Assembly: GCA_046757965.1 (NCBI GenBank)
Contig: JBHHZI010000034.1
Location: forward strand, 1-24,222
Reading direction: 5' to 3'
Length of the DNA: 24,222 nucleotides
Source: JBHHZI01 sp046757965
GTDB taxonomy: Bacteria > Acidobacteriota > Polarisedimenticolia > SMYD01
Every line of letters begins with the position of its first letter. Positions within the stretch are counted from its first letter, which is position 1. The notes under the pieces are model-generated. The model made no database searches. It was not told the DNA's origin and was given only the letters and a program-made list of their open reading frames with translations. This document shows positions 1-8,211 of the stretch, piece by piece. The position numbers were made by a program, and so were the translations under genes.

Positions 1-201
1 TACTACGCCGTCCAGACCGCCAGCCGCCCTCCCACCCTCGATCTGTTCGTGAACTCCAACCGGGACCTGCCGGAGTCCTACCGCCGATTCCTCGAGAACC
101 AGCTGCGGTCACACACCGGTCTGGTCCGCAGTCCCCTGCGCCTGAACCTGAGGTCACCCGGGGGAGAGACGCGCCACCGGAAGGGGAGAGCCCGCGCTTG
201 A
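1..201 (+). CDS. der: Ribosome-associated GTPase Der (EngA), C-terminal end only
   Basis: The left edge cuts this gene. Frame 1 is open from base 1 to a TGA at 199-201 and gives the last 66 residues. They contain a run close to the C-terminal KH-like domain of Der/EngA: RPPTLDLFVN, then ESYRRFLENQLR, then a G-rich stretch leading to SPLRLNLR, followed by a short basic tail. Der is a tandem-GTPase protein needed for 50S ribosomal subunit maturation, and its KH-like domain packs between the two G domains. Neither GTPase domain is in the window, so the call rests only on this terminal domain. The gene lies 43 bases upstream of mglA on the same strand. Confidence 0.78.
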   Translation, partial: YYAVQTASRPPTLDLFVNSNRDLPESYRRFLENQLRSHTGLVRSPLRLNLRSPGGETRHRKGRARA

Positions 202-225
202 TCTTCCCCTCTCCCGACATAGATT
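198..225 (+). promoter_or_regulatory. Possible weak sigma70 promoter for mglA
   Basis: TTGATC (198-203) and TAGATT (220-225) are separated by 16 bases and lie just upstream of the mglA ribosome site at 232-237. Each hexamer matches about four of six consensus bases, and the predicted leader would be very short. The site is weak; readthrough from der is an alternative. Confidence 0.25.
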
Positions 226-244
226 GACTGCGGGAGGGCGGTGT

Positions 245-1579
245 ATGGTTCTGTTCAATTACTCCACGAAGGAGCTGACGGCCAAGATCGTGTACTACGG
301 CCCAGGTCTGTGCGGCAAGACCACCAACCTCCAGTTCATCTACGAGAGCCTCCCGGAGAACAAGCGCGGACGCATGCTGTCGCTGTCCACGCAGACCGAC
401 CGGACCCTCTACTTCGATTTTCTGCCGATGGAACTTGGCGACATTCGCGGCATGAAGACGCGGATCCAGCTCTACACGGTTCCCGGCCAGGTGTTCTACA
501 ACGAGACCCGGAAGATGGTTCTGAAGGGAGTCGACGGCGTGGTCTTCGTCGCCGATTCTCAGACCCAGATGGCCGACGCCAACCTCGAATCGTTCCGCAA
601 CCTTCTGGAGAATCTCGAAGAGCACGGCCTCGACCCGGTATCCATCCCTCTGGTCCTGCAGTTCAACAAGCGCGACCTCCCCTCGATTCTCTCGGTCGAG
701 GAGATGAACGCGGCGCTCAACCGGTTCAATTCGCCGTTCTACGAGGCCATCGCCACCACGGGTATCGGTGTCCACGACACGCTGAAGGCGGTGAGCAAGC
801 TCGTCCTCCGGGCACTGTCCGGCAAGTACCCCGGCTCGGAAGCCACGGACGATCTCCCTATCGCCGATGCGATCGCCCCGCCACCGCCCGCCCCCGTACC
901 GGCGGAGCCGGCGCCCGAGGCTCCTCCGCCGCGGGCCACCGCCGCGCCGCCGGCAGCATCGAACGAGATCGGCTGGGGTGAGGATGCTCTGGAAGAACAG
1001 CTCGACCAGATGGACGCCGCGGAGATCGAGGGGTTGCTGGAGGAGGTGGCGGAATACGACGTGGCACCGGAGGTCGACACGCCGGCGGCGGTATCACCCG
1101 TTCCGGGGGCGACGGCACCTTCCCGGACCGCCAGCGACCCCCTGGGCAACCTTGCCGCCGAGGAGTTCTCCTTCGGAGATCTCGACGTGGAGGGCATCGA
1201 AGCGGCGGTGCCTGAACCGATCTCCAGGAGCGACCCCGCGGCAACCGCCGCAGACCGGCCGACGGAACCGGCCGCCGCGCCGCCGGGCGGCCCGCCCGAC
1301 CGGAGGATCGATCCGGCCCCGGATGCCCCCCTGTTCGACAGCAGCGTCTCTCCGCCTCCCGCGCCGGCCCTGAGCCTGGAATCCTTCCTCGAGAACCCCG
1401 ACCCGCCCGCCGAGAGCAACACGATGTCGCCGGCTCCCGCCTCCATCGAGTCGGTCCCGGTGCTCTCCGACGGGGAGGAGATCTGCCTGCCGGTGCGCCT
1501 GAATGTGAACGGAGAGGAACGCTGCTTCACCTTGACGCTGCGCCTGGCCCCCGAGGATGGGGACCCGGTCACGGCCTGA
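245..1579 (+). CDS. mglA: MglA-type small Ras-like GTPase with a long acidic/proline-rich C-terminal extension
   Basis: MglA is a small GTPase that, in Myxococcus, sets cell polarity and gliding/pilus switching with its GAP MglB. Residues 1-195 match the family closely. They show P-loop GPGLCGKTT (19-27), switch I with TQTD (49-52), switch II VPGQ (79-82) and NKRD base-recognition motif (141-144). I chose ATG 245 because GGGAGG at 232-237 precedes it and MglA proteins begin with this LFNYS-like strand; a longer reading from TTG 224 adds seven residues with no support. Typical MglA is about 195 residues, whereas this one is 444. Residues 200-415 are proline/alanine-rich and interspersed with acidic segments. 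The last 30 residues look folded (ICLPVRLNVNGEERCFTLTL). No mglB/roadblock gene is visible nearby. The GTPase assignment is firm; the role of the tail is unknown. Confidence 0.92.
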   Translation: MVLFNYSTKELTAKIVYYGPGLCGKTTNLQFIYESLPENKRGRMLSLSTQTDRTLYFDFLPMELGDIRGMKTRIQLYTVPGQVFYNETRKMVLKGVDGVVFVADSQTQMADANLESFRNLLENLEEHGLDPVSIPLVLQFNKRDLPSILSVEEMNAALNRFNSPFYEAIATTGIGVHDTLKAVSKLVLRALSGKYPGSEATDDLPIADAIAPPPPAPVPAEPAPEAPPPRATAAPPAASNEIGWGEDALEEQLDQMDAAEIEGLLEEVAEYDVAPEVDTPAAVSPVPGATAPSRTASDPLGNLAAEEFSFGDLDVEGIEAAVPEPISRSDPAATAADRPTEPAAAPPGGPPDRRIDPAPDAPLFDSSVSPPPAPALSLESFLENPDPPAESNTMSPAPASIESVPVLSDGEEICLPVRLNVNGEERCFTLTLRLAPEDGDPVTA

Positions 1580-1602
1580 AGTCGCCATCGCTCCGGCTCT
1601 TC

Positions 1603-1611
1603 TGGTACAAT
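1603..1611 (+). promoter_or_regulatory. Extended -10 promoter element
   Basis: TGGTACAAT fits the extended -10 pattern TGnTAtAAT, with one mismatch in the hexamer. It lies in the 69-base gap after mglA and about 38 bases before the next start. No good -35 is present 17 bases upstream, which extended -10 promoters can tolerate. Confidence 0.42.
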
Positions 1612-1648
1612 TGCCCCCATCGTCGTCTGCGGGGTTGGGCCAGAGGGG

Positions 1649-2383
1649 GTGACCGGAGCCGTGCTGTCGCCAGCCATTCCAACATTGAAAAGTCCCGGCG
1701 ACGTCCCCACGTTTCTGGGCTCCTTCTTCGCCTCCGGGCGGTCGGATGCGGAACGATCCATCGAGGTGGCCGAGGGACTCTGGACGCTGCTGGAATGGTG
1801 CTGGAGCCGGCCGATGCGGGAACGTGGCGAATCGGCGCTCTGTCAGGCGCTCATCGCCGGGCCGGGGCACCGCTGGCTCACTGAAGACGACGTCGTCGAC
1901 GCGATGGCTCGCCGCCTGCAGGCACATGACCCATCGCGGCTCACCTCCCCGGACGTCGCGGCACTCCTGCGCGCGTTCATCAGTGAAGAGGAGAGCGTCC
2001 GGGGAGATCGCCCGGATCTGACCCTGTCCCTGGAATTCGTCCTGCCCCCGATCGCCGCCCACCCGGTGTTCGAGGCCGATCGGATCATCGCCGCCCTGGC
2101 CGGCGGCCCCCTGGCGCCTTCTCGCCTGGCGGAGCACCTGCGCGCGGTGCATCCCGAGCGACGGCCGTACCGCGGAGCGTGGCGGGTGACGGTGACCGAC
2201 CGGGACCGCGAGAGCCCGCATCGGCCCGATGAACGAGGCGACCGGATCGCCATCGACGATGACCGGATCGGTTCACGCAGCCGGCTGGAACTGGCCCTCG
2301 GCTACGAACCGGAGTTTGCCGGGTACTTCCGCCTCAGCGTGGGCGACGGATTCGCCGGCGAGTTCCAGGGAGTGCACTCATGA
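1649..2383 (+). CDS. Protein of unknown function, coupled to the next gene
   Basis: I do not recognise this 244-residue protein. It has no signal peptide, membrane segment or familiar motif. It is rich in Leu, Ala, Arg, Asp and Glu, looks helical over residues 30-170, and ends in a short strand-rich part (LELALGYEPEFAGYFRLSVGD). The GTG at 1649 follows GAGGGG immediately. A second in-frame GTG at 1661 has better spacing to AGAGGGGG (1642-1649), so the true start may be four codons later. Its stop overlaps the next start as ATGA at 2380-2383, implying translational coupling. Regular GC-rich third positions and unbroken length support a real gene. Its position after mglA suggests, but does not show, a role in the same process. 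Confidence 0.7.
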   Translation: MTGAVLSPAIPTLKSPGDVPTFLGSFFASGRSDAERSIEVAEGLWTLLEWCWSRPMRERGESALCQALIAGPGHRWLTEDDVVDAMARRLQAHDPSRLTSPDVAALLRAFISEEESVRGDRPDLTLSLEFVLPPIAAHPVFEADRIIAALAGGPLAPSRLAEHLRAVHPERRPYRGAWRVTVTDRDRESPHRPDERGDRIAIDDDRIGSRSRLELALGYEPEFAGYFRLSVGDGFAGEFQGVHS

Positions 2384-3399
2384 GTCGTGCCTGGACACGC
2401 CGCACGTTCGTCGGCGGCGCCCTCGCTGCCGTGGCTTCATCCTGGTGGACCCCCTCCCTGTCGCCGGGCAGCCCCCGCAGGCGGACCACCCCGTCCGAAC
2501 TCGAGATCCAGTTCCGATGGAACAAGTTTCTGTCTCTGAACACGCATCTGCGGCGTCTGGCCCGTAACCCGGCGGATCCCCCCGAGGAATACGCGGAGGC
2601 GGTGAAGGTGTACCGCCACCAGCATTTCCTGGTGCCGGGCAATGACATCTGGTTCACCATGGAAAGCTATCTGGCGCGCGCCACCGACCTGCGCTCGGTC
2701 CGCTCCCAGTTGCGACTCTTCCCGCTGCTGTTCCGGGATCTCGACCTGCAACCGACCGGCCAGGCGCTGGCGGCGGCGATGGAGAACGCCCTGCCGGCCT
2801 TCGAGTCCGGTGAGTGGCCGGCCCTCCAGACGCGCAAGACCACGTCGGTCGATCCCGCACTGAAGCGCCAGTTCGACCCTCTCCGCAAGAAGCTCCTCCA
2901 GTTCCTGTTCACGAGCCTGAACGCCGAGCCGATCGATCTCCGACGCCTGACCATCGATCTGGTCGGCCGCTACATCCAGACCGGCTACCGGTCCCTCAGC
3001 ATCAAGGGCCCCTACTTCACCATCGTCGAGACCGAACGGTTTCCCGGCCTGGATCTCATCGAGACCTGCTTGATGATGATCGCGCGCATCATCGAGTTGG
3101 AGGACCGGGGCAACAGCAAGGGAGCGCTGTTTCTCCTGCGCAGGCGTCAGGAGTCTCTGCACCTCCCGAACCCGGCGGTTCTGCCCCGGGCGATCCTGTA
3201 CTGGACCGCCGGTGAGGCCGTTCGCCGGCTGATCGATCCCGGTCACCAGCACGTCGGCGAACGCCTGCAGATCTATCGCCGGGCGTTCCGGCCGTTTCTG
3301 CCGGCCCTGGCCGAGGACTGGAACGCGTATCTGTCGGGCCAGATCGGCCTGGACGAGGCCCTCAACGGCATCATCCGGAAATCGGGCGGAACCGTCTGA
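2380..3399 (+). CDS. Exported protein of unknown function with Tat-like signal
   Basis: This is a 339-residue protein that I cannot assign to a family. The N-terminus has a twin-arginine-like signal: TRRTFVGG (residues 6-13) followed by a short hydrophobic stretch ALAAVASS and a proline/serine-rich region. This suggests Tat export, though the core is short and the site could instead be a Sec signal. The remainder is predominantly helical, with many paired arginines (LRRLARN, RRRQES, AVRRLID). A helix near residues 220-240 (LIETCLMMIARIIELED) is hydrophobic but is probably buried rather than a membrane span. The start ATG overlaps the preceding stop by four bases. The pair is probably expressed from the extended -10 at 1603-1611 or by readthrough from mglA. 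Confidence 0.7.
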   Translation: MSRAWTRRTFVGGALAAVASSWWTPSLSPGSPRRRTTPSELEIQFRWNKFLSLNTHLRRLARNPADPPEEYAEAVKVYRHQHFLVPGNDIWFTMESYLARATDLRSVRSQLRLFPLLFRDLDLQPTGQALAAAMENALPAFESGEWPALQTRKTTSVDPALKRQFDPLRKKLLQFLFTSLNAEPIDLRRLTIDLVGRYIQTGYRSLSIKGPYFTIVETERFPGLDLIETCLMMIARIIELEDRGNSKGALFLLRRRQESLHLPNPAVLPRAILYWTAGEAVRRLIDPGHQHVGERLQIYRRAFRPFLPALAEDWNAYLSGQIGLDEALNGIIRKSGGTV

Positions 3400-3414
3400 A
3401 TGCACGGTTCCGCG

Positions 3415-3443
3415 TTGACACGCCCGCCAACCCGGTCTATCGT
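3415..3443 (+). promoter_or_regulatory. Sigma70-type promoter for the small zinc-ribbon gene
   Basis: A perfect -35 TTGACA (3415-3420) is followed by a 17-base spacer and TATCGT (3438-3443, four of six). It lies in the gap after the Tat-signal gene and about 44 bases before the GTG at 3487. Confidence 0.6.
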
Positions 3444-3486
3444 GCGCCCTCGTCGTTGAGCCGCCGAGGCCTTCAGGAGACGTCAC

Positions 3487-3810
3487 GTGACGGTGCGCTG
3501 TCCATCGTGCCTGAAAGAGTTTCGCGTGTCGGCCGGTCAGATTCCTTCTGACGGCGCGAACGTGAGATGCACGGCCTGCCGCACGACGTTCTCGGTCGAC
3601 GCGTCGGGCGAGGCGCTCGACTCGGACCGCGACGACCTCTTCGAACTCCCGGCAACCGCCCTGGTGGAGGCGAGTGGGGAGGACGTGTTCGGCGTCCGCG
3701 ATGCACGGCCTGACACCGCGGCCGCTCCCTCGCAGGTCGCGATCTCCGCGCCGCCCCCGCGGCGGCGTGGCTTCCTGAGCTGGCTCGGCGGCCTGTTTCG
3801 CGGTTCCTGA
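3487..3810 (+). CDS. Small MJ0042-type zinc-ribbon protein
   Basis: This 107-residue protein starts at GTG 3487 with AGGAGA at 3475-3480 upstream. Residues 1-40 form an MJ0042-like zinc finger: CPSC (5-8), a hydrophilic linker with a VRC motif, then CTAC (28-31), followed by a short hydrophobic strand (TTFSVD). The four cysteines are expected to bind one zinc. The middle is acidic and probably disordered. The end is basic and then amphipathic (RRRGFLSWLGGLFRG) and could touch a membrane. In other bacteria this finger usually sits at the N-terminus of longer regulatory or membrane proteins, so this protein is a minimal version. It has its own promoter. The function is not known. Confidence 0.75.
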   Translation: MTVRCPSCLKEFRVSAGQIPSDGANVRCTACRTTFSVDASGEALDSDRDDLFELPATALVEASGEDVFGVRDARPDTAAAPSQVAISAPPPRRRGFLSWLGGLFRGS

Positions 3811-3900
3811 TCCTCCCGGAGCATTCCCCGGTCCGCAGGGCCTCACCGCTGCCTCCTCGAGGCCCGCAGCTTGCTTGCAGCAGATCCGTGCAGCGATCGC

Positions 3901-3930
3901 GTGGCACGCTGATGGAAGCTGCAGTATGAT
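3901..3930 (+). promoter_or_regulatory. Possible promoter for the HEAT-repeat gene
   Basis: TATGAT (3925-3930) is a good -10 hexamer. The best -35 is GTGGCA (3901-3906) at an 18-base spacing, matching four of six. It lies 43 bases before the chosen GTG start. Confidence 0.32.
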
Positions 3931-3972
3931 CTTCTCATCCCGTGCGCCGCCAGCGCGATGAAGGAGGCACGC

Positions 3973-4902
3973 GTGACGCGCCCACTTCGATCCCGATCTT
4001 CACCCTGGATCGCCATCCTGCTCGTCCTCGCCGCGGGATGGGCCGCTCACCGGCCGGCCCGTGCAGAGCGTTCGCTCTACACCCGCATGGCGCACGCCGA
4101 TCTGGTCGTGAAGATTCGGGTCGTCGAGGGCACGCTGAGGCTCGCCGAGTGCCAGGTTCTCAGGGTGCTGCGAGGTCAGTACACCGGCCGCACGCTCTTT
4201 GTTGCCTTCCGGTCGGACAACATGATGCGAGAGCGCTGGCGGGATCGGATCGTGTTCCCCGAGGGAAGCGAATCGATCCTGCTGCTGACGCCGGTTGTCG
4301 ACGCCGACCACCGGGTGAAGTCGGCCGACCGGTTCCGGCTCGTCGAAGGATTCACCGGCAAGATCGACCTCCCCAGGGAAGGAGCCCGGGCACAGGTGCA
4401 GGCGGTGGCGCGGCTGGCACAGATCCTGGACATGTCCGATATCCACGAGCAGTGGGCGGCACACCGCAAGCTCTTGCGGGAGATCAACCCGTACCTCGTG
4501 GAGGCCGGTTTCGAGCAGGTCCTCAAGTTCCGGCTCGGGAGACCGGAGATGGTCCCCTTGCTTCTTCGTCAGATGGGATCACGCCATGATCGGTTCCGGG
4601 TCGCGGCCCTCCAGGTGGTGGCGCAGATCTTCCGGCGCGCCAGACGCCGGGGCAGCCTGCTCGGGAACGAGGATCAGATCGTGGCGCGCATCCTCACCGT
4701 GGCCATCGAGGATCCGGTGGCCGCGGTGCGTGTGGAGGCGATCCGCGCGCTGCACGCCTACGGCGGGCACGACGTGATGGCCGCCCTCCGGGAAGTCGCC
4801 CGCTCCGATCCGTCGCAGGACGTCCGCTACCAGGCAACGATCTCGGTCTACCGGCTCAGCCACGCCGACCCGCCTCCGCAAGAGAGCGCTGTCGATCACT
4901 GA
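3973..4902 (+). CDS. Exported HEAT-repeat protein
   Basis: An ATG at 3958 gives a longer reading, but AAGGAGG at 3961-3967 lies inside it and is placed five bases before GTG 3973. I therefore take GTG 3973, giving 309 residues. The N-terminus is a standard Sec signal: a basic start, the hydrophobic core WIAILLVLAAGWAA, and an ARA cleavage site near residue 31. Residues about 35-150 form a strand-rich part (VVKIRVVEG, LFVAFRS, ILLLTPVV) typical of small exported domains. From about residue 185 to 300, helical repeats with the HEAT/PBS-lyase pattern appear (DRFRVAALQVVAQIF; DPVAAVRVEAIRALHAYG; DVRYQATISVYRL). HEAT repeats usually mediate protein contacts. The gene converges with the large minus-strand gene; the stops are 24 bases apart with no strong terminator hairpin between them. 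Confidence 0.75.
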   Translation: MTRPLRSRSSPWIAILLVLAAGWAAHRPARAERSLYTRMAHADLVVKIRVVEGTLRLAECQVLRVLRGQYTGRTLFVAFRSDNMMRERWRDRIVFPEGSESILLLTPVVDADHRVKSADRFRLVEGFTGKIDLPREGARAQVQAVARLAQILDMSDIHEQWAAHRKLLREINPYLVEAGFEQVLKFRLGRPEMVPLLLRQMGSRHDRFRVAALQVVAQIFRRARRRGSLLGNEDQIVARILTVAIEDPVAAVRVEAIRALHAYGGHDVMAALREVARSDPSQDVRYQATISVYRLSHADPPPQESAVDH

Positions 4903-4926
4903 CCGCACCCGGTCCCGCCGGTCAGG

Positions 4927-7900
4927 TCACTCCGGGCTGTCGGTCGGTTCCTGCAGATCACGAACCAGGCGCGCAAAGATCGGGTTATCCGCCAGGCGAT
5001 CGCCGATCCGTGTGAGCTGGCGGCGTGCTTCCGCGCGATCCCCCGTCCGGGAGAGCGCCACCGCCAGGTTCAGAAGGACCATGGGGTTGTCCGGAGCGCG
5101 CGCGGCAGCCACCCGGAGATGGGTCGCCGCCTCTTCAGGCTCATCGAGGAGCAGCAGGGTACTCCCGAGGTCCAGACGAACCCGGACCTCGTCTGGAGCC
5201 TGCCGGACCGCGCGGAGAAAATAGTCCCGGGCCCGGATGTATTCCTGGCGTTCGAGTGCGATCTCGCCGAGACCGACGACGACCTCCGCGGCGTCATCAC
5301 CCAGCAACAGGGCACGTTTCAGGTACATCTCGGCATCGCCGGGACGTCCGTCCTTCATCAGCCGGCCACCTGCATAGGCGAGGACCGCCCCGGGGTCCGG
5401 TCCGCGGCGGACGGCCCGCGCCACCCACCGCCGTCCGTCCGCCGGCATCCCGCGCGCGTACGCGTCGCGGGCAAGACCCAGGTCGAGGTCGGCGGTCTCG
5501 TAGCCGAGATCGGCAGCCCGCCGGAGCAGCGCCCGCGCGGCATTGGCGTCCTTCTGATCGAATCGCCGCTGTGCCAGGAGCAGCAAGACGGGATAGCGGT
5601 CCGGAAAACGTACCGCCATCAGGTCGAGCCGTCGGTCCGCCACCTTGTGCCGCCCCTGCCGGCTCATCAGGTCGAACAGCAGGAGGTGGGGATCGAGGCG
5701 GTCCGGATCGAGACGAACGGCCTGCTCGGCCGCGTCGATGGCCTGTCCGATGTTGTTCGCGGCCACGGACGCAAGCGCCGCATCGAAGGTCACGCGCGCG
5801 AGCTGTCGCCGAGCCAGGACATCATCGCGCCGCAGCTCGAAGGCCTGGCGCGCATGCTCCTGCGCCCTGGCGGGATCGCTCGACGCCAGGCCGATGGCAG
5901 AGAGCAGGTGAGCGGTGACGGCCGACGGCACGGTCAGGCGATCCCGCAGACCCCGCCGGCCGGCGGCATCGAGGTCCGGGAAGAAGTCCACGAGTGGCCC
6001 GGGCGCGACGACCAGACGGGACAGCAGGCTGATACCGCCGCCCGTCGCCGAGACGGGTGCGGGCTCGAGAACGAGACGCGGGCGCCCGAGATGCTCCGGC
6101 TCCGCCCGGGCGGCCAGCGCCGAGAGCGCCTGGTCGGCCATCACCAGGGTTCCCATGAGATCGACCGGCCGGTCGAGGCCAAGGGAATGCAAGGACTTGC
6201 CGGCGGCGCGGAAGCGACGCTCGAAGGTGGCCAGATCCAGCACCGGCGGCCGGGTCGGGCCGATCAGCACCAGTCCCTGGCCATCGAACCAGAGGCTGGC
6301 GTGGGGAAAGATCCGCACGAAGCTCGCGATCTCCCGCTGGAATCCAGCCGCGGTCTCCCGGGCCACGTCCAGTCCCAGGAGCAGGACCCCCTGCTCGGGC
6401 CGGAGGCGATTCCGGAGCGCAGCCAGTCGCTCCACCGTCCAGACCGACCCCGTTCCGCTCACCCGGGGAGCGAGTGGGTGGAGGATGATCACGTCGTGGC
6501 GGGCTCGACTCCAGCCCCGACCTTCCTGTGGCGACGATTCACCCGGGATGGCCAGGCCGGTGCCGTCGGAGAGCACGGTCAGATGAACATCCTTCACGGT
6601 GGTCCGGATGGCGTCGGCGATGGCTCCGGTCGGGTCGCCGACCACCAGCACATCGGCCGGCGACGGGTGCAACAGCAGAGGGAGCGTGCCCAGGAATGCC
6701 TGCCGGGCCCGCCCCGTGTCATCGAGAGTCACGGCCGTGGCGCCCTGCCAGGTGAGTTCCTCGGGGTGACCGGATTCCTGACGGACCGCCACCAGTCCGG
6801 CGCCGGACGGCGCCCACCCGGTGACACGCGTCCGGCCGAGGCGATCCGGCAGCGACGGCCTGCCATGGAACAGATGGCGCGGCGCCCGCCACGCCAGCCC
6901 CGCAGCCAGCAGCGCGCGCGCCGGCGCGGCCACCATCAGACCCCCGAGAGCCAGCACCACCGACGCCGCGACACCTCCGAGCCGCGACCGGGACCCCAGC
7001 GGTCCGCCGGCACCGAGGAACAGGGGCAAGGCGGCTCCGAGCGGCAGCGCGGCCGAGGCGAAGAGCAGCAGGCGGCCAGGGCCGAGGAGCGGCAGCAGGA
7101 GCGTCTCGACGAGGACGACCGCCACGACCGCCGTTCCGGCGACGGTCCGCACGGCCGAGATCGACACCGGCCGGCTCCCCATCCAGCCGGAACCCAGCGC
7201 GGCCAGGAAGGCCATCGAGCCGAGACTGATCAGGCCCAGGCACCACGCCGCCGCCGCTGCCCCGGGAGCCTCCGGCAACGCCGCCAGGATCAGCCACCAG
7301 GTCGCCAGTCCCTCGGACAGACCGGTCAGCGTGACCACGACGGCGGCAAGCAGGAGGAAGCAGAGGCCGACGACGAACGGCCGTTCCCCAGGCGGCATCC
7401 GCCAGCCGGACACCAGCGTCCCGGCCGCGAGGCCGGCCACCAGTGACACCAGGAGTGCCTCTCGAACCGCGAGTCCCGGTCCACAGATGAGGAGCAGGAA
7501 TCGCATCCAGGCGAGCCACGTCACGACGAACAATCCGGTCGTGAGCATGTGAAGGGCCGCCGGCGTGGACGCCGGCGGCATCGCGTCGTCGCGGCCGGTG
7601 TTCGACCCGCGGCGCCATTTCTCGACCAGGAGAGTCACGCTGAAGAGCGCGGCGAAGAGAATCACCGCCCCCGGCAGCCGCCCCTGCTCCGCGGCGAAGC
7701 GGACCGACAGCACACCGACCGCACTCCCGGTCCAGAACCAGGCCAGCGAGGTCTCCCGGCGCCACAGAAAACCGAGGCCCAGCGCGAGGCCCAGGGGCCC
7801 GACGGCCAGCATGGTGCCGATCAGGCGCCATGCGGACGGACCGGCCTGCAGGGGATCGATGGAGATCAGGATGGGCGGCAACAGAAGACACAGCACGGCA

Positions 7901-8160
7901 GAGAGAAGAGGACCGACCGGCAGGACCCAACCTCCGGCGCCGGACCATGATGGTGACGAGCCGCCCCGACGACGGCCGATGCCCGCGGCGATTCCCAGAC
8001 ACAGGACGATCAGGGGCAGGGGAGCGGGAGTCGCCTGCCCTCCGGTAACCGACCCGGCCAGGAGACTCCAGGCGACCGGGATCACGCCAGCCGCGGCACC
8101 GGCGGTCCCCATGGCGATCCGTGCTGTCCAGGCCGAGCCGGCAGACCGCCCGTTGACCAC
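4927..8160 (-). CDS. Polytopic membrane protein fused to a spermidine-synthase-like domain and C-terminal TPRs
   Basis: At 1077 residues this is the largest gene here. Upstream TTG 8211 is in frame, but AAGGAG (complement of about 8167-8172) sits five bases before GTG 8160, so I start there. Residues about 13-425 hold many hydrophobic segments, probably 12 or more membrane spans. Residues about 499-638 resemble the Rossmann part of polyamine aminopropyltransferases in fused MFS/spermidine synthase proteins: ADVLVVGDPTG, HDVIILHPLAP, a GTGSVWTVERLAALRNRLRPEQG stretch, FPHASLWFDGQGLVLIG. The usual active-site Asp of the D-P-x-D-P motif is replaced (H-P-L-A-P), and the glycine motif is altered, so polyamine synthesis is doubtful. 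Residues about 753-1073 are TPR repeats (A-L-L-DP spacing, e.g. AIDAAEQAVRLDPDRLDPHL). The gene has a strong divergent promoter at 8183-8211. Confidence 0.82.
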   Translation of the reverse strand: MVNGRSAGSAWTARIAMGTAGAAAGVIPVAWSLLAGSVTGGQATPAPLPLIVLCLGIAAGIGRRRGGSSPSWSGAGGWVLPVGPLLSAVLCLLLPPILISIDPLQAGPSAWRLIGTMLAVGPLGLALGLGFLWRRETSLAWFWTGSAVGVLSVRFAAEQGRLPGAVILFAALFSVTLLVEKWRRGSNTGRDDAMPPASTPAALHMLTTGLFVVTWLAWMRFLLLICGPGLAVREALLVSLVAGLAAGTLVSGWRMPPGERPFVVGLCFLLLAAVVVTLTGLSEGLATWWLILAALPEAPGAAAAAWCLGLISLGSMAFLAALGSGWMGSRPVSISAVRTVAGTAVVAVVLVETLLLPLLGPGRLLLFASAALPLGAALPLFLGAGGPLGSRSRLGGVAASVVLALGGLMVAAPARALLAAGLAWRAPRHLFHGRPSLPDRLGRTRVTGWAPSGAGLVAVRQESGHPEELTWQGATAVTLDDTGRARQAFLGTLPLLLHPSPADVLVVGDPTGAIADAIRTTVKDVHLTVLSDGTGLAIPGESSPQEGRGWSRARHDVIILHPLAPRVSGTGSVWTVERLAALRNRLRPEQGVLLLGLDVARETAAGFQREIASFVRIFPHASLWFDGQGLVLIGPTRPPVLDLATFERRFRAAGKSLHSLGLDRPVDLMGTLVMADQALSALAARAEPEHLGRPRLVLEPAPVSATGGGISLLSRLVVAPGPLVDFFPDLDAAGRRGLRDRLTVPSAVTAHLLSAIGLASSDPARAQEHARQAFELRRDDVLARRQLARVTFDAALASVAANNIGQAIDAAEQAVRLDPDRLDPHLLLFDLMSRQGRHKVADRRLDLMAVRFPDRYPVLLLLAQRRFDQKDANAARALLRRAADLGYETADLDLGLARDAYARGMPADGRRWVARAVRRGPDPGAVLAYAGGRLMKDGRPGDAEMYLKRALLLGDDAAEVVVGLGEIALERQEYIRARDYFLRAVRQAPDEVRVRLDLGSTLLLLDEPEEAATHLRVAAARAPDNPMVLLNLAVALSRTGDRAEARRQLTRIGDRLADNPIFARLVRDLQEPTDSPE

Positions 8161-8182
8161 ACCGGTCTCCTTTCGCCGCCGG

Positions 8183-8211
8183 ATTCTATTGGCGCCCCAG
8201 AGGCGTGTCAA
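8183..8211 (-). promoter_or_regulatory. Sigma70-type promoter for the large membrane/TPR gene
   Basis: Read on the minus strand, TTGACA (8206-8211) is followed by a 17-base spacer and TAGAAT (8183-8188), the latter five of six. It lies 22 bases before the GTG start at 8160 and its ribosome site. It occupies the same DNA as the plus-strand promoter at 8189-8217. Confidence 0.68.

Noticed and set aside
4903..4926. Bidirectional terminator between the convergent HEAT and membrane/TPR genes
   Set aside because: The 24-base gap has no convincing stem and no T-rich arms.
5119..7446. 775-residue plus-strand reading frame opposite the large membrane/TPR gene
   Set aside because: It is an antisense shadow: the composition is rich in Gln, Arg, Gly and Pro with no domains, while the minus strand encodes membrane spans and TPRs with a matched promoter and ribosome site.
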